The notes: generated by a model not told the origin, from the sequence alone. Positions 1 to 6,733 are shown, counted from the first letter of the stretch. The stretch is 10,513 nucleotides of DNA from an uncultured Oscillospiraceae bacterium (GCA_910579485.1 CAJTVO010000117.1:1-10513), one strand, 5' to 3'. Program-made: numbers and translations.

Positions 1-75
1 TGACGATAGTCCCTACCGTTTTAGCACGGCTAACTCGCCGGGGTACTGGATGGTAGGCTGGTCCTTCTTCTTTCC

Positions 76-297
76 TTACTGGTTTACCTCCGGATTGTCC
101 GTCCGGCCCAGGAGATAATCGGTAGATACTCCGAAATAATCCGCTAACCCCATGAGTCCCGGTACTTCCGGGAAATTGTTTCCCTTTTCATAACCATATA
201 CAGAATACCGCTTGACGCCGATGACTTTCCCCACCGCATCCTGCGACATTCCCCGGGCAAGACGCAGTTCCTTGATTCTTTCTGAAAAGTCTGCCAT
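76..297 (-). CDS. Short XRE/Cro-C1-type HTH transcriptional regulator, copy 1
   Basis: A 73-residue protein that is almost entirely one helix-turn-helix domain of the XRE (HTH_3) family. Residues about 6-62 carry the hallmarks: SERIKELRLARGMSQ, then helix 2 (SQDAVGKVIG), recognition helix 3 (KRYSVYGYEKG) and the usual closing ADYFGVSTDYLLGR. There is no second domain, so it is expected to act as a dimeric DNA-binding repressor in the cytoplasm, like the small regulators of prophages and mobile elements. The ATG at 297 is preceded by AGGAGAGG at good spacing. It is transcribed leftward, 70 bases behind a near-identical copy (368-583). Its targets are unknown; they may lie left of the window or include its own promoter. 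The family call is firm; the biological role is inference. Confidence 0.9.
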   Translation of the reverse strand: MADFSERIKELRLARGMSQDAVGKVIGVKRYSVYGYEKGNNFPEVPGLMGLADYFGVSTDYLLGRTDNPEVNQ

Positions 298-333
298 ATA
301 CCTCTCCTAATATCTTGATCTCCATCATTCCGC

Positions 334-352
334 GACGAGTATCATACGTCTC
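334..352. promoter_or_regulatory. Imperfect palindrome between the two regulators, possible operator
   Basis: The core GTAT-C-ATAC is a perfect palindrome (339-347), and the wider arms GACGAGTAT and ATACGTCTC match at 6 of 9 positions. It lies about 37 bases upstream of the start of regulator copy 1, a plausible place for autoregulation by an XRE dimer. There is no matching site in front of copy 2, which weakens the idea. Confidence 0.2.
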
Positions 353-367
353 TACGGCCTTACCGGT

Positions 368-583
368 TCACCTCCGGGTTATCCGTCCGGCCCAGAGGAG
401 GTAATCGGTAGATACTCCGAAATAATCCGCTAACCCCATGAGCCCCGGTACTTCCGGGAAGTTCTTTCCCTTCTCATAGCCGCACACAGAATACCGCTTG
501 ACGCCGATGACTTTTCCCACCGCATCCTGTGACATCCCCCGGGCAAGACGCAGTTCTTTAATTCTTTCTGAAAAATCTGCCAT
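368..583 (-). CDS. Short XRE/Cro-C1-type HTH regulator, copy 2, with frameshifted tail
   Basis: A 71-residue paralogue of the regulator at 76-297. The first 63 residues differ at only two positions: Tyr34 becomes Cys and Asn40 becomes Lys, in and just after the recognition helix. After DYLL the copies diverge because this copy has two extra bases (cccagaggaggtaatc against cccaggagataatc). The tail therefore reads WAGRITRR instead of GRTDNPEVN. The old reading frame and its TAA stop are still visible downstream (362-367 region), so the shift is recent. The start at 583 is chosen from GGAGG four bases upstream; the frame stays open to 727 but has no ribosome binding site there. The lost tail is outside the HTH core, so DNA binding may survive. 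It could be functional or an early pseudogene. Confidence 0.8.
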   Translation of the reverse strand: MADFSERIKELRLARGMSQDAVGKVIGVKRYSVCGYEKGKNFPEVPGLMGLADYFGVSTDYLLWAGRITRR

Positions 584-795
584 AATTCCTCCACTATATC
601 TTGACATGTAGGAATAAATGTTACAAAAAAGAGCACCCAAAACGCCAGACCCCCGTGCCGAGTGCCGCGAGGCAACCAGCACCATCGGTAGAACCGTGCG
701 CAGAAGTAAGCACCGGCATCGGCCCAAAGCACGGACGATAGACCAACCAATCCGAAGGTCGTAGCGTAACTAAACTCCCCCGTGATCAAGGGATT
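584..795. other. Gene-poor spacer upstream of XRE copy 2
   Basis: No gene can be supported here. On the minus strand one frame is open from a TTG at 789 into the XRE gene and reads hydrophobic stretches such as FGLVGLSSVLWADAGAYF and GLAFWVLFFVTFIPTC. It has no ribosome binding site and overlaps the real regulator in another frame. No convincing sigma-A promoter for XRE copy 2 was found: a TATAGT at 591-596 is too close to the start codon to leave a leader. A perfect TTGACA at 601-606 on the plus strand has no acceptable -10 box at 16-18 bases. Confidence 0.4.
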
Positions 796-923
796 CTTAA
801 ACCGCCAGGTTTAAGCGCGTTTTTGCCTACTTTTGCCGCGTGGCAAAAGTAGGCGCGGAGTCCGGGGCCGCGCAGGTCCCGGGGCAACGAATAGAAACAA
901 GCGGAGGCGGCCCTCCGGGCCGC
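796..923. repeat. Cluster of four stem-loops, candidate dispersed intergenic repeat or structured RNA
   Basis: Four hairpins follow one another. (1) CTTAAACC at 796-803 pairs perfectly with GGTTTAAG at 808-815, loop of 4. (2) GCCTACTTTTGCC at 825-837 pairs perfectly with GGCAAAAGTAGGC at 842-854, loop GCGT. (3) CCGGGGCC at 862-869 pairs with GGTCCCGG at 875-882 with one G-T wobble. (4) GCGGCCC at 907-913 pairs perfectly with GGGCCGC at 917-923, loop of 3. The T-runs flanking hairpin 2 give terminator-like halves on either strand. Such composite hairpins suggest a REP/BIME-like repeat or the 3' end of a small RNA. The structures are directly visible; the class is inferred. Confidence 0.6.
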
Positions 924-929
924 AGAACC

Positions 930-953
930 AAAAAGCCGCCGCCGCGCAGCGGC
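930..953 (-). terminator. Rho-independent terminator of the HAD phosphatase gene
   Basis: Immediately after the stop codon at 955, the minus strand reads GCCGC, a short GC-rich loop, GCGGC and then TTTTT. This is a compact GC stem followed by a T-run. A second GC hairpin (907-923) lies just beyond and may act as a backup. Confidence 0.65.
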
Positions 954-954
954 A

Positions 955-1752
955 TCACCCCTCTGCCCATGCCCGGTGCATCGCCGCGATATCCTCAAAA
1001 ACCCATGTAGGCCGGAAAGAACTCGCCGCCGCGTCTGCGGCGGTTCCCTCCCCGGAGAGAACGAAGACGGTATCGATCCCCGCGTTCACGCCGGAGGCGA
1101 TATCCGTATACAGCCGGTCCCCCACCATCACCGCCTCCCCGGCGGTAAACCCGGTCCGCTCCAGGGCCAGCCGGAGCATGGCAGGCTCCGGCTTCCCGAT
1201 GCCTCGAGGCCGCCGGCCGGTGGCCTTGAACAGCATCTCGCACACGCACCCCACGTCCGGCACGGACCCGTACCAGGTGGGGCACACCCAGTCCAGATTG
1301 GCAGCAATATACTCCACCCCCCGGTTCAGCAGGATACAGGCGTCCTCCAGCTTCTGAAACACCAGCTCCGTGTCGAAGCCCATGAGCAGACAGTCAATAT
1401 CGTCCTCCAGCCTGTCCGTCACGGGGACCCCCGCCTCCGCCAGCTGCTGCCGGAAGGTCCGGGTGCCGAAGGCGTAGCACTTGCGGAAGGGCGGCCGCCC
1501 CGCCAGGTCCGCGATGAGGGCGTCCACGGAGGTCAGAAAGTCCTCCCGGGCGGAGGGGATGCCCATGCGCGCCAGCTTGCCAATATAGGCGTCCACCGAA
1601 CGGGAGGAGTTGTTGGTCAGGAACAGATACCGTCCTCCCCTCTCCCGGACGGCGTCCAGGAAGGGAATGGTCCCCGGAAACAGGTCCTCGTCGATATAGA
1701 TCGTGCCGTCCATGTCCAGCAGGAACAGTTTTTTGTCCTCCAGCCGCGCCAT
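955..1752 (-). CDS. HAD-superfamily hydrolase, subfamily IIA (NagD/AraL-like sugar or nucleotide phosphatase)
   Basis: A 265-residue cytoplasmic phosphatase, full length for HAD-IIA. All four catalytic motifs are present: motif I DMDGT at 13-17 (nucleophile Asp13, acid/base Asp15), motif II LTNNSS at 45-50, motif III Lys187 in GIGKPEP, and motif IV GDRLYTD at 211-217 (Mg2+ binding). The long region between motifs II and III is the C2-type cap expected of NagD, AraL and p-nitrophenyl phosphatase-like proteins. The family dephosphorylates small sugar phosphates and nucleotides, often as metabolite clean-up; the exact substrate cannot be read from the sequence. The ATG at 1752 is preceded by AAAAGGAGG at 12 bases, slightly long spacing. 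An ATG ten bases further upstream is in the wrong frame. It is transcribed alone, with its own promoter (1790-1818) and terminator (930-953). Confidence 0.92.
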   Translation of the reverse strand: MARLEDKKLFLLDMDGTIYIDEDLFPGTIPFLDAVRERGGRYLFLTNNSSRSVDAYIGKLARMGIPSAREDFLTSVDALIADLAGRPPFRKCYAFGTRTFRQQLAEAGVPVTDRLEDDIDCLLMGFDTELVFQKLEDACILLNRGVEYIAANLDWVCPTWYGSVPDVGCVCEMLFKATGRRPRGIGKPEPAMLRLALERTGFTAGEAVMVGDRLYTDIASGVNAGIDTVFVLSGEGTAADAAASSFRPTWVFEDIAAMHRAWAEG

Positions 1753-1789
1753 ACCCGGCCATCGCCTCCTTTTCAGGAAAATATATCTT

Positions 1790-1818
1790 ATGGTAACACA
1801 GATTTCCCCTCCTGTCTA
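1790..1818 (-). promoter_or_regulatory. Sigma-A promoter for the HAD phosphatase gene
   Basis: On the minus strand, TAGACA (1813-1818) and TACCAT (1790-1795) are 17 bases apart, with TG one base before the -10 box, an extended -10. It lies between the terminator of the upstream gene and the HAD start, leaving a leader of about 30 bases. Box quality is moderate (5/6 and 4/6). Confidence 0.55.
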
Positions 1819-1840
1819 CCCAGGGCGGGGCCTGGCACGC

Positions 1841-1869
1841 AAAAAAGGGAGACGGCTACGCCGTCTCCC
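1841..1869 (-). terminator. Rho-independent terminator of the WG/SLH protein gene
   Basis: A perfect 10-bp stem (GGGAGACGGC with GCCGTCTCCC, loop of 3) is followed on the minus strand by six T residues (1841-1846). It starts 14 bases after the stop codon of the gene at 1884-3791. Confidence 0.95.
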
Positions 1870-1883
1870 TCCGTTATTATCCG

Positions 1884-3791
1884 TCAGCCCTCCACCAGAT
1901 ACCGGTAGAGGAACGTCACGATCTGTCCCCTGTTGCAGATATCATCGGGGCAGAAGGCCCCGCCGCCGTTGCCGCCGGTCACGTTCTCGGACACGGCCCA
2001 GGACACCGCCTGGGCGTAGACCGCATCCATATCCACGTCCGCGAACACCGGGAGATATCCGCCAGGACTGCCCGCCAGACGCCACAGGTAGGTCACCGCC
2101 ATCCCCCGGGAGCACAGCTCCGCCGCGCCGAACACGTCGCCGAAAACGATGCCGTTCTCATGGGCCCACAGGGCGGCCTGATAGTAGTAGTGGTTGGCGG
2201 ACACATCGGTAAAGGGATTATCTCCCTCCGGCTCCGGACAGCCCATGGCGCGCCAAAGGAAGGTGACGATCTCCCCCGTGGTGCAGGACCGGTCCGGAGA
2301 GAACAGCCCTCCGCCGGTGCCCGTGATGACGTCGTGGTCCGTGGCCCAGGTGACCGCCGCGGCGTACCACGCGCCCTCCGCCACGTCCAGGAACGCGCCC
2401 ACGCCTGCCGCCGTGCCCTCCGGCGCGGCCAGGCTGGCGTCGATCACGTCCTCCGTCAGGTAGACCCGCCACAGCTCGCCCCGCTTCAGCCACAGGTAGC
2501 CGTCCCAGTGGAAGGCCTCCTCGTATTCGTAGGGGACCAGCAGATCCCCGTCCGCGTCGCACACGCCCCAGGCGCCGTCCTTCCCGGCCTCCCGGAGCAC
2601 CGCCACGCCGCCGCTGAAGGGCAGCGCCTCGCCAGCGTCCGTGGTGAACGCGGTCCGGCCCCGCTGATCGACGGCCTCGATCCGTCCCCGGCGGCGGACC
2701 AGGGCGACTCCCTCCCGGAAGGGCCCCGCCTCCTCGTACTCGAACCGGGTGAGCAGCCGCCCCTCCTGGTCCACGTAGGCCCACAGGCCCTCGGACAGGA
2801 GCATCCCGACACCCTCGTCAAAGGCGCGCGCGCCGTCATACTCCGCCGGGACGATCATCTCCCCCTCCGGGGAGACGAAGCCCCAGGCTTCCGCGCCGTC
2901 CCCGTCCCGGAAACACACGGCGGCCAGCCCGTCGGAGAAGGGCTCCGCCCCGTCAAATTGAAACTCCACGGCCAGTCCGCCCCGCTCGTCCCGGTAGCCC
3001 AGGCTCCCGGGGGCGGCGGCAAAGGAAAGCGCCCCGTCCTCGTCCCGGACCCATTCGCCGGACTCCGCCGCGGCGACGCGGCCGCCGTGATAGCCGTTGG
3101 CCAGGTCCACCCAGGCGTCGGCAATGGTACAGACCTCCCGTCCGCCGGAGTCCACCACCAGATAGGTCCGGGGCAGATCCTCTTCGCCCTCCGGCGCCTC
3201 CAGGGGCTTCATTGCCGCCACGGACGCCACGGCCTCTCCCTCTTCGGGGGCCTCATCCGCCGCGCCCGTCACGGGGATCACGGCCAGTCCCTCGCTGAAC
3301 TGGACGCTCTCGCCTTCCCAGAGCTCCGCCTGGGGGAAGGAGGCCAGCTCCTGTCCCGTCCGGTCCAGGAGCACCAGCGTCCCGGAGGCGTCCACGGCGA
3401 AGGCGCGTCCCTCGGAAAAGGGGAACGCCTGCCGGTACTGCATGGCGACCGTCAGCACGCCATCAGCGTCCACATAGCCGAACCGGCCGCCCTGGAGGCG
3501 GGCCGTCTTTCCGCTGCCGGTCTCCTCCCCCGTCAGGGAGACGGCGGCCATCCCGCCGCTGTAGGGGCCCACGGCGGCGTAGTTGGGCTCCAGCAGCGGG
3601 CTGCCGTCCGTCCGGTAGAAGCCGTAGAGGCCGTCCCGGCGGACGGTGTAGATATTTTCCTGACTGCTGTAGGCGACTACCTCGTCTACCCGCAGGCTGA
3701 CCAGCTCCTCCACCGCCGCGTGAGCGGGCGGGGCGAAGCCCAGGCACAGCAGCCCGGCCAGCGCCAGGGCAAGCAGCTTTCTTTTCATCAT
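1884..3791 (-). CDS. Secreted WG-repeat protein with C-terminal SLH cell-wall anchor
   Basis: A 635-residue exported surface protein. It begins MMKRK plus a hydrophobic core (LLALALAGLLCLGFA) and a likely signal peptidase site at AHA-AV near residue 25. Residues about 50-430 hold at least six WG-type repeats (for example GLYGFYRTDG, RFGYVDADG, AWGFVSPEGE, LWAYVDQEGR, AWGVCDADGD), each followed by a Y/F-rich half such as 'PFSEGLAVV'. Residues about 465-635 hold three SLH domains (FLDVAEGAWYAAAVTWA..., FTDVSANHYYYQAALWA..., FADVDMDAVYAQAVSWA...), which in Firmicutes bind secondary cell-wall polysaccharide. The usual TRAE-like motif is changed in each SLH (TTGE, SRGM, NRGQ). The start at 3791 is preferred because GGAAAGGAA lies just upstream; the ATG at 3809 lacks one. 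WG repeats probably form a beta-rich binding scaffold; the ligand is unknown. It has its own promoter and terminator. Confidence 0.9.
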   Translation of the reverse strand: MMKRKLLALALAGLLCLGFAPPAHAAVEELVSLRVDEVVAYSSQENIYTVRRDGLYGFYRTDGSPLLEPNYAAVGPYSGGMAAVSLTGEETGSGKTARLQGGRFGYVDADGVLTVAMQYRQAFPFSEGRAFAVDASGTLVLLDRTGQELASFPQAELWEGESVQFSEGLAVIPVTGAADEAPEEGEAVASVAAMKPLEAPEGEEDLPRTYLVVDSGGREVCTIADAWVDLANGYHGGRVAAAESGEWVRDEDGALSFAAAPGSLGYRDERGGLAVEFQFDGAEPFSDGLAAVCFRDGDGAEAWGFVSPEGEMIVPAEYDGARAFDEGVGMLLSEGLWAYVDQEGRLLTRFEYEEAGPFREGVALVRRRGRIEAVDQRGRTAFTTDAGEALPFSGGVAVLREAGKDGAWGVCDADGDLLVPYEYEEAFHWDGYLWLKRGELWRVYLTEDVIDASLAAPEGTAAGVGAFLDVAEGAWYAAAVTWATDHDVITGTGGGLFSPDRSCTTGEIVTFLWRAMGCPEPEGDNPFTDVSANHYYYQAALWAHENGIVFGDVFGAAELCSRGMAVTYLWRLAGSPGGYLPVFADVDMDAVYAQAVSWAVSENVTGGNGGGAFCPDDICNRGQIVTFLYRYLVEG

Positions 3792-3794
3792 CAA

Positions 3795-3804
3795 GTTCCT
3801 TTCC
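3795..3804 (-). promoter_or_regulatory. Ribosome binding site deciding the WG/SLH protein start
   Basis: The minus strand reads GGAAAGGAAC, then TTG and ATGATG. The AGGAA core is 5-6 bases from the ATG at 3791. It therefore supports that start over the in-frame ATG at 3809, which has no Shine-Dalgarno sequence and would put charged residues before the signal peptide. Confidence 0.6.
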
Positions 3805-3861
3805 AGCATGGGTTTATCCGTCAGACCGGCACTCCGGCCATTCTCTATCTATTCTGCTCCA

Positions 3862-3890
3862 ATTTTACCCGATGCCGGAGAATATTGCAA
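3862..3890 (-). promoter_or_regulatory. Sigma-A promoter for the WG/SLH protein gene
   Basis: The minus strand carries TTGCAA (3885-3890), a 17-base spacer and TAAAAT (3862-3867). Both boxes are close to consensus. The expected leader to the start at 3791 is about 65 bases. It lies in the only spacer between the YcxB-like gene and this one. No strong terminator is visible for the upstream operon; a weak CCATT/AATGG hairpin at 3901-3913 lacks a T-run. Confidence 0.8.
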
Positions 3891-3936
3891 GGGTCCCCGT
3901 CCATTCGTAATGGAATTGTAACGGAAAAATGCCGGA

Positions 3937-4464
3937 TCACCCCTTGAGCTTCAGCTTCCCCTTCTCGATCACCGCCGAGAACAGCTCCCGCAGCCGGGCG
4001 CAGTCGCCTTCCCGGTCCTCCATCTGCGCCTTGGGCAGGATCCAGGCCTGATTTTCCGAGAGGAAGAGGTAAAACGCCTTCCGGGTCTCCCGCACCCGCA
4101 GGAGGTCCTCGAAGCCCATCTTCCCCCGGTCCTTCCCCACGGTGACGTGGACGCCGAACCCGTTGATCTCCGTCTCCTGGACGTACTGCTCCCGTCCGGA
4201 GCGCCGGACCTGCTCCCGGACCTTCCGCAGGGTGGAGACCGACACCGCAATGACGGTGACCGCCGCGCCCGCCAGGGCCCCGGCCAGCACGACCGCGGCC
4301 TTCACAGGCAGCATCAGGTCCGTATTCATCGTATACAGCAGCGCCGCCAGCGCGCCCACCAGGGCGAATCCGGCGATGCCCTTCCGCCAGTGTCCCAGCA
4401 CCAGGGAGAGATAGAAGTCCTGGGTCTCCCGGAGCCCTATGGTAAAATCCCGTTGATATGACAT
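3937..4464 (-). CDS. YcxB-like membrane protein
   Basis: A 175-residue protein with two closely spaced transmembrane helices (about 28-46 and 53-76) and a cytoplasmic C-terminal domain. The C-terminal part matches the YcxB-like pattern: a basic stretch after the second helix, strands around EINGFGVHVTVGKDRG and GFEDLLRVRETRKAFYLFLS, and the typical ending ENQAWILPKAQM near 138-148. The function of the family is not established. It is the last gene of the operon, starting 14 bases after the prmA stop with only a weak GCGGGG as ribosome binding site, which suggests coupling to prmA translation. The N-terminus (FTIGLRETQDFYLSL) is also typical of the family. The family call is good; the role is unknown. 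Confidence 0.8.
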   Translation of the reverse strand: MSYQRDFTIGLRETQDFYLSLVLGHWRKGIAGFALVGALAALLYTMNTDLMLPVKAAVVLAGALAGAAVTVIAVSVSTLRKVREQVRRSGREQYVQETEINGFGVHVTVGKDRGKMGFEDLLRVRETRKAFYLFLSENQAWILPKAQMEDREGDCARLRELFSAVIEKGKLKLKG

Positions 4465-4478
4465 GTACGTTACCCCGC

Positions 4479-5432
4479 TTAACGGCAGAGGAAGCTGACC
4501 CAGCCCTCGCTGGCCCGGGCCTCCTCTACGGCCAGTCCCGCCGCCTCCAGCGCGGCGCGGACCTCCTCCTCCCGGCTGTCGATGACGCCGGAGGCCAGGA
4601 ACCTCCCGCCCTCCTTCATCAGCCCCCGCGCCGAGGGAGCAAGGGCGATGATGACGTCCGAGACGATGTTGGCCACGACCACGTCGTAGCCCGTCCCCAT
4701 TTCCTTCCGCAGCCCGGCGTCGCTGAGCACGTCCCCGGCCCGGACGGTATACCGGTCCCGGTCCACGCCGTTGAGGGCGGCGTTCTCATAGGCCACGTCC
4801 ACCGCCTTGTCGTCGATGTCGCAGGCGAAGGCCCTCTCCGCCCCCAGCAGCAGGGCGGCGATGGACAGGATGCCGCTGCCGCACCCCAGGTCCAGCACCT
4901 TCATCCCGGGCGCAACGATCCTCTCCAGGGCAGTGAGGCACAGCCGGGTGGTGGCGTGGCCCCCGGTGCCGAAGGCCAGTCCGGGATTCAGCCGCAGGGC
5001 GGCGCGGCCCTTGGGGTCCGCCTCCTCCCAGTCGGGGATGACCATCAGCCGCTCCCCGATCTCCATGGGCTTGTAGAAGGCCTTCCAGTTGTTCTCCCAG
5101 TCCGCGTCCTCGACGCCCTCCATGGTCATGAGCAGGGGCGCGTACTCCGGGTGCTTCTCCTTCAGCCCGGCCATGGCGATCCGGGCGGCGGCCACCTGGC
5201 CGAATCCCGCCTCCGTGTCCTCCACATAGAAGGTGACCCGGCACTTGCCGGTCATGGAGCGGTCCAGCTCCTCGTCCACGTAATCCCAGTACTGTTTGTT
5301 CTGCTCCAGGAACCGGCGGAAGTCGGTCTCATCCTCGATGACCAGCCCGTCGATGCCCAGGGCGCTGAGGGCGGCCTCCACCGGCTCCAGGCCGGAGGGG
5401 GAGGCGTCGATATGCACGGCAAGCCATTTCAT
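4479..5432 (-). CDS. prmA: Ribosomal protein L11 methyltransferase PrmA
   Basis: A 317-residue SAM-dependent enzyme that trimethylates ribosomal protein L11 at several amino groups. The N-terminal L11-recognition domain (1-about 110) is followed by the family signatures DWENNWKAFYKP (111-122) and LAFGTGGHATTRLCL (152-166), then methyltransferase motif I VLDLGCGSGILS (179-190), the acidic loop ACDIDDKAV (203-211) and the catalytic-loop motif VVANIVSDVI (252-261). Length and order match bacterial PrmA. The frame is open far upstream, but the true start is the ATG at 5432, preceded by GAAAGGAG and beginning MKWLAVHI as expected. It overlaps the upstream gene by four bases (ATGA), so it is translationally coupled. 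No dnaJ or rsmE neighbour, often seen with prmA in Firmicutes, is present here. Confidence 0.96.
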   Translation of the reverse strand: MKWLAVHIDASPSGLEPVEAALSALGIDGLVIEDETDFRRFLEQNKQYWDYVDEELDRSMTGKCRVTFYVEDTEAGFGQVAAARIAMAGLKEKHPEYAPLLMTMEGVEDADWENNWKAFYKPMEIGERLMVIPDWEEADPKGRAALRLNPGLAFGTGGHATTRLCLTALERIVAPGMKVLDLGCGSGILSIAALLLGAERAFACDIDDKAVDVAYENAALNGVDRDRYTVRAGDVLSDAGLRKEMGTGYDVVVANIVSDVIIALAPSARGLMKEGGRFLASGVIDSREEEVRAALEAAGLAVEEARASEGWVSFLCR

Positions 5433-5905
5433 GACAGGGGGCTCCTTTCCTGCCCCGGCATTTCCGGGGCCTTTTTGATACGCGCGCGGCGCACCAGCTG
5501 GAAGATGGCGGTGGGGAACAGCATCCCCACGGCGATGGCCACTGCCAGCAGCACGGTGGTCAGAGCCTGGGCGGAGAACGCCTCCAGGTCGCTGGCCATA
5601 AAGCATTCCATGGTCCGGTAGAGGGACCCGCCGGGGATCAGGGGGATGGAGGCGGTGACCAGAAACAGGGTGGCGGGGCACTTCACCACCCGGGCCAGGC
5701 ACTCGGCGTATACCGTCAGCACCACCGAGGCGGCGAAGTAGCGCACCACCTCCTGGTCCGAGACCAGGCCCATCAGCAGATAGACTCCCCAGGCCAGCAG
5801 GCCCCCCAGGCTGGCCAGCAGCAGCTTCTCCTTCCGCACGTGGAACAGGAGGGCAAATCCCAGCGACCCGGTAAAGGCCGTGACCAGCTGTATCAGCATG
5901 TCCAT
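5429..5905 (-). CDS. ThrE_2 (YjjB-like) half of a threonine/serine exporter
   Basis: A 158-residue membrane protein with four or five predicted helices (about 5-22, 28-46, 55-70, 78-92 and 112-137). The signature ASIPLIPGGSLYRTMECF (85-102) is the conserved motif of the ThrE_2/YjjB family. In E. coli, YjjB works with YjjP as an exporter of small carboxylates; the homologous single-chain ThrE of Corynebacterium exports threonine and serine. The exact substrate here is therefore open. The ATG at 5905 follows GGAGG by 7 bases, and only 12 bases separate it from the stop of its partner at 5918. Its stop overlaps the prmA start. Confidence 0.9.
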   Translation of the reverse strand: MDMLIQLVTAFTGSLGFALLFHVRKEKLLLASLGGLLAWGVYLLMGLVSDQEVVRYFAASVVLTVYAECLARVVKCPATLFLVTASIPLIPGGSLYRTMECFMASDLEAFSAQALTTVLLAVAIAVGMLFPTAIFQLVRRARIKKAPEMPGQERSPLS

Positions 5906-5917
5906 AGGCGCGCCTCC

Positions 5918-6733
5918 TTACAGCAGCCCCGCCGCCAGGGCGAAGCCGAAGGCGATGGTCAGGGCCAGCAGGATGGATTCGATAAAGCGCATGAGGCCGG
6001 AGATGGTGTTGCCGCTGAACATGTCCCGCAGGGAGTTGGTCAGGGCCACGCCGGGGATGAGGAGCATGATGTTCCCGATGGAAATCATGCCCGCGTCGTC
6101 CCCCAGACGGAGCTTCACCGCCAGCCCCGCCAGCAGGCCCCCCAGGCAGGCGCACAGCAGGGAGGACAAAAAGGCGTTGGCCTCCGTCCTCCGGATGGCC
6201 CGGTCCAGGAATTTGAGCATCACGCCGATGACGCCCGACGCCGCCGCGTCCAGCCAGCTCCCCCCGAAAAACAGGGCGAAGGAGGAGGAGACCAGGGCGT
6301 AAGTAAACAGCTGGATCCCGAAGCCGTACTGCGGCGTGGACCGGATGGCCTCCAGGGCCTCCGCGGTCTGCTCCAGGGACCAGTGTTCGGCGCAGATCTT
6401 CCGGCTGAGCTGGTTGAGCTGCTCCAGCCGGTGGAGGTCGTAGGCGCTGCCGGTGATCCGTCGGGTCTGGGTCACCGCCCCGAACCGGCTGGCGTAGATG
6501 GTGACGACGATGGAGGACGTAATGGTAAACACGTCGGCGCGCTCGGCCCCGAAGGACAGGCATAACCGGCGGATGCTGTCCTCCACCCGGCTGACCTCGC
6601 CGCCGCACTGGAGCATGTACTGTCCGATGTCCAAAATACGGTACAGATATTCGTTTGCCCGTCCGGCGGCCTCAATGCGCTCCAGCTGGTCCAGCTCGTC
6701 CGGGGAGAAAAAGTGGTAAGGGTGGTCTTCCAT
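5918..6733 (-). CDS. ThrE N-domain (YjjP-like) half of a threonine/serine exporter
   Basis: A 271-residue protein of the ThrE/YjjP family, the partner of the next gene. A soluble N-terminal part of about 130 residues holds the signature GGEVSRVEDSIRRLCLSFGA (44-63). It is followed by about five membrane helices (about 137-157, 162-175, 188-207, 217-231 and 247-271) with the second signature LLIPGVALTNSLRD (224-237). In fused ThrE proteins this half precedes the ThrE_2 half; here they are separate adjacent genes, probably forming one complex in the cytoplasmic membrane. The frame is open to 6841, but AGGAG six bases before the ATG at 6733, plus a strong promoter inside the longer version, decides for 6733. 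It is the first gene of the operon. Confidence 0.92.
   Translation of the reverse strand: MEDHPYHFFSPDELDQLERIEAAGRANEYLYRILDIGQYMLQCGGEVSRVEDSIRRLCLSFGAERADVFTITSSIVVTIYASRFGAVTQTRRITGSAYDLHRLEQLNQLSRKICAEHWSLEQTAEALEAIRSTPQYGFGIQLFTYALVSSSFALFFGGSWLDAAASGVIGVMLKFLDRAIRRTEANAFLSSLLCACLGGLLAGLAVKLRLGDDAGMISIGNIMLLIPGVALTNSLRDMFSGNTISGLMRFIESILLALTIAFGFALAAGLL

Larger units (their letters stand above)
74..604 (-). repeat. Tandem duplication of the XRE gene unit
   Basis: Two direct copies of about 245 bases (74-318 and 358-604) each contain a whole regulator gene. Similarity starts at a shared TCAAGATAT just upstream of each ribosome binding site and ends at the shared TAAGG right after the original stop codon. 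Outside these limits, including most of both leader sequences, the flanks do not match. The 5' leaders between TCAAGATAT and ATG have already diverged (TAGGAGAGGTAT against AGTGGAGGAATT), so the two copies may be translated at different rates. Confidence 0.85.

Noticed and set aside
13..75. Twenty open codons directly after the stop of XRE copy 1, as if readthrough could extend the protein
   Set aside because: Twenty codons is within chance, both copies keep a TAA at the same place, and the sequence after it is not shared between copies.
976..1908. Plus-strand open frame of 310 codons opposite the HAD gene
   Set aside because: Shadow frame; all HAD catalytic motifs are on the minus strand.
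2160..3947. Plus-strand open frame of 595 codons opposite the WG/SLH gene
   Set aside because: It mirrors the codon structure of the minus-strand gene, which has a signal peptide, repeats, SLH domains, promoter and terminator. The plus-strand product is low-complexity G/P/R-rich with no family features.
4458..5621. Plus-strand open frame of 387 codons opposite prmA
   Set aside because: It is a shadow of high-GC third positions; the prmA motifs on the minus strand are unambiguous.
5433..6608. Long upstream extension of the prmA frame
   Set aside because: It is out of phase with the two ThrE-type genes, reads R/G/P-rich sequence, and prmA has its own ribosome binding site and expected N-terminus at 5432.
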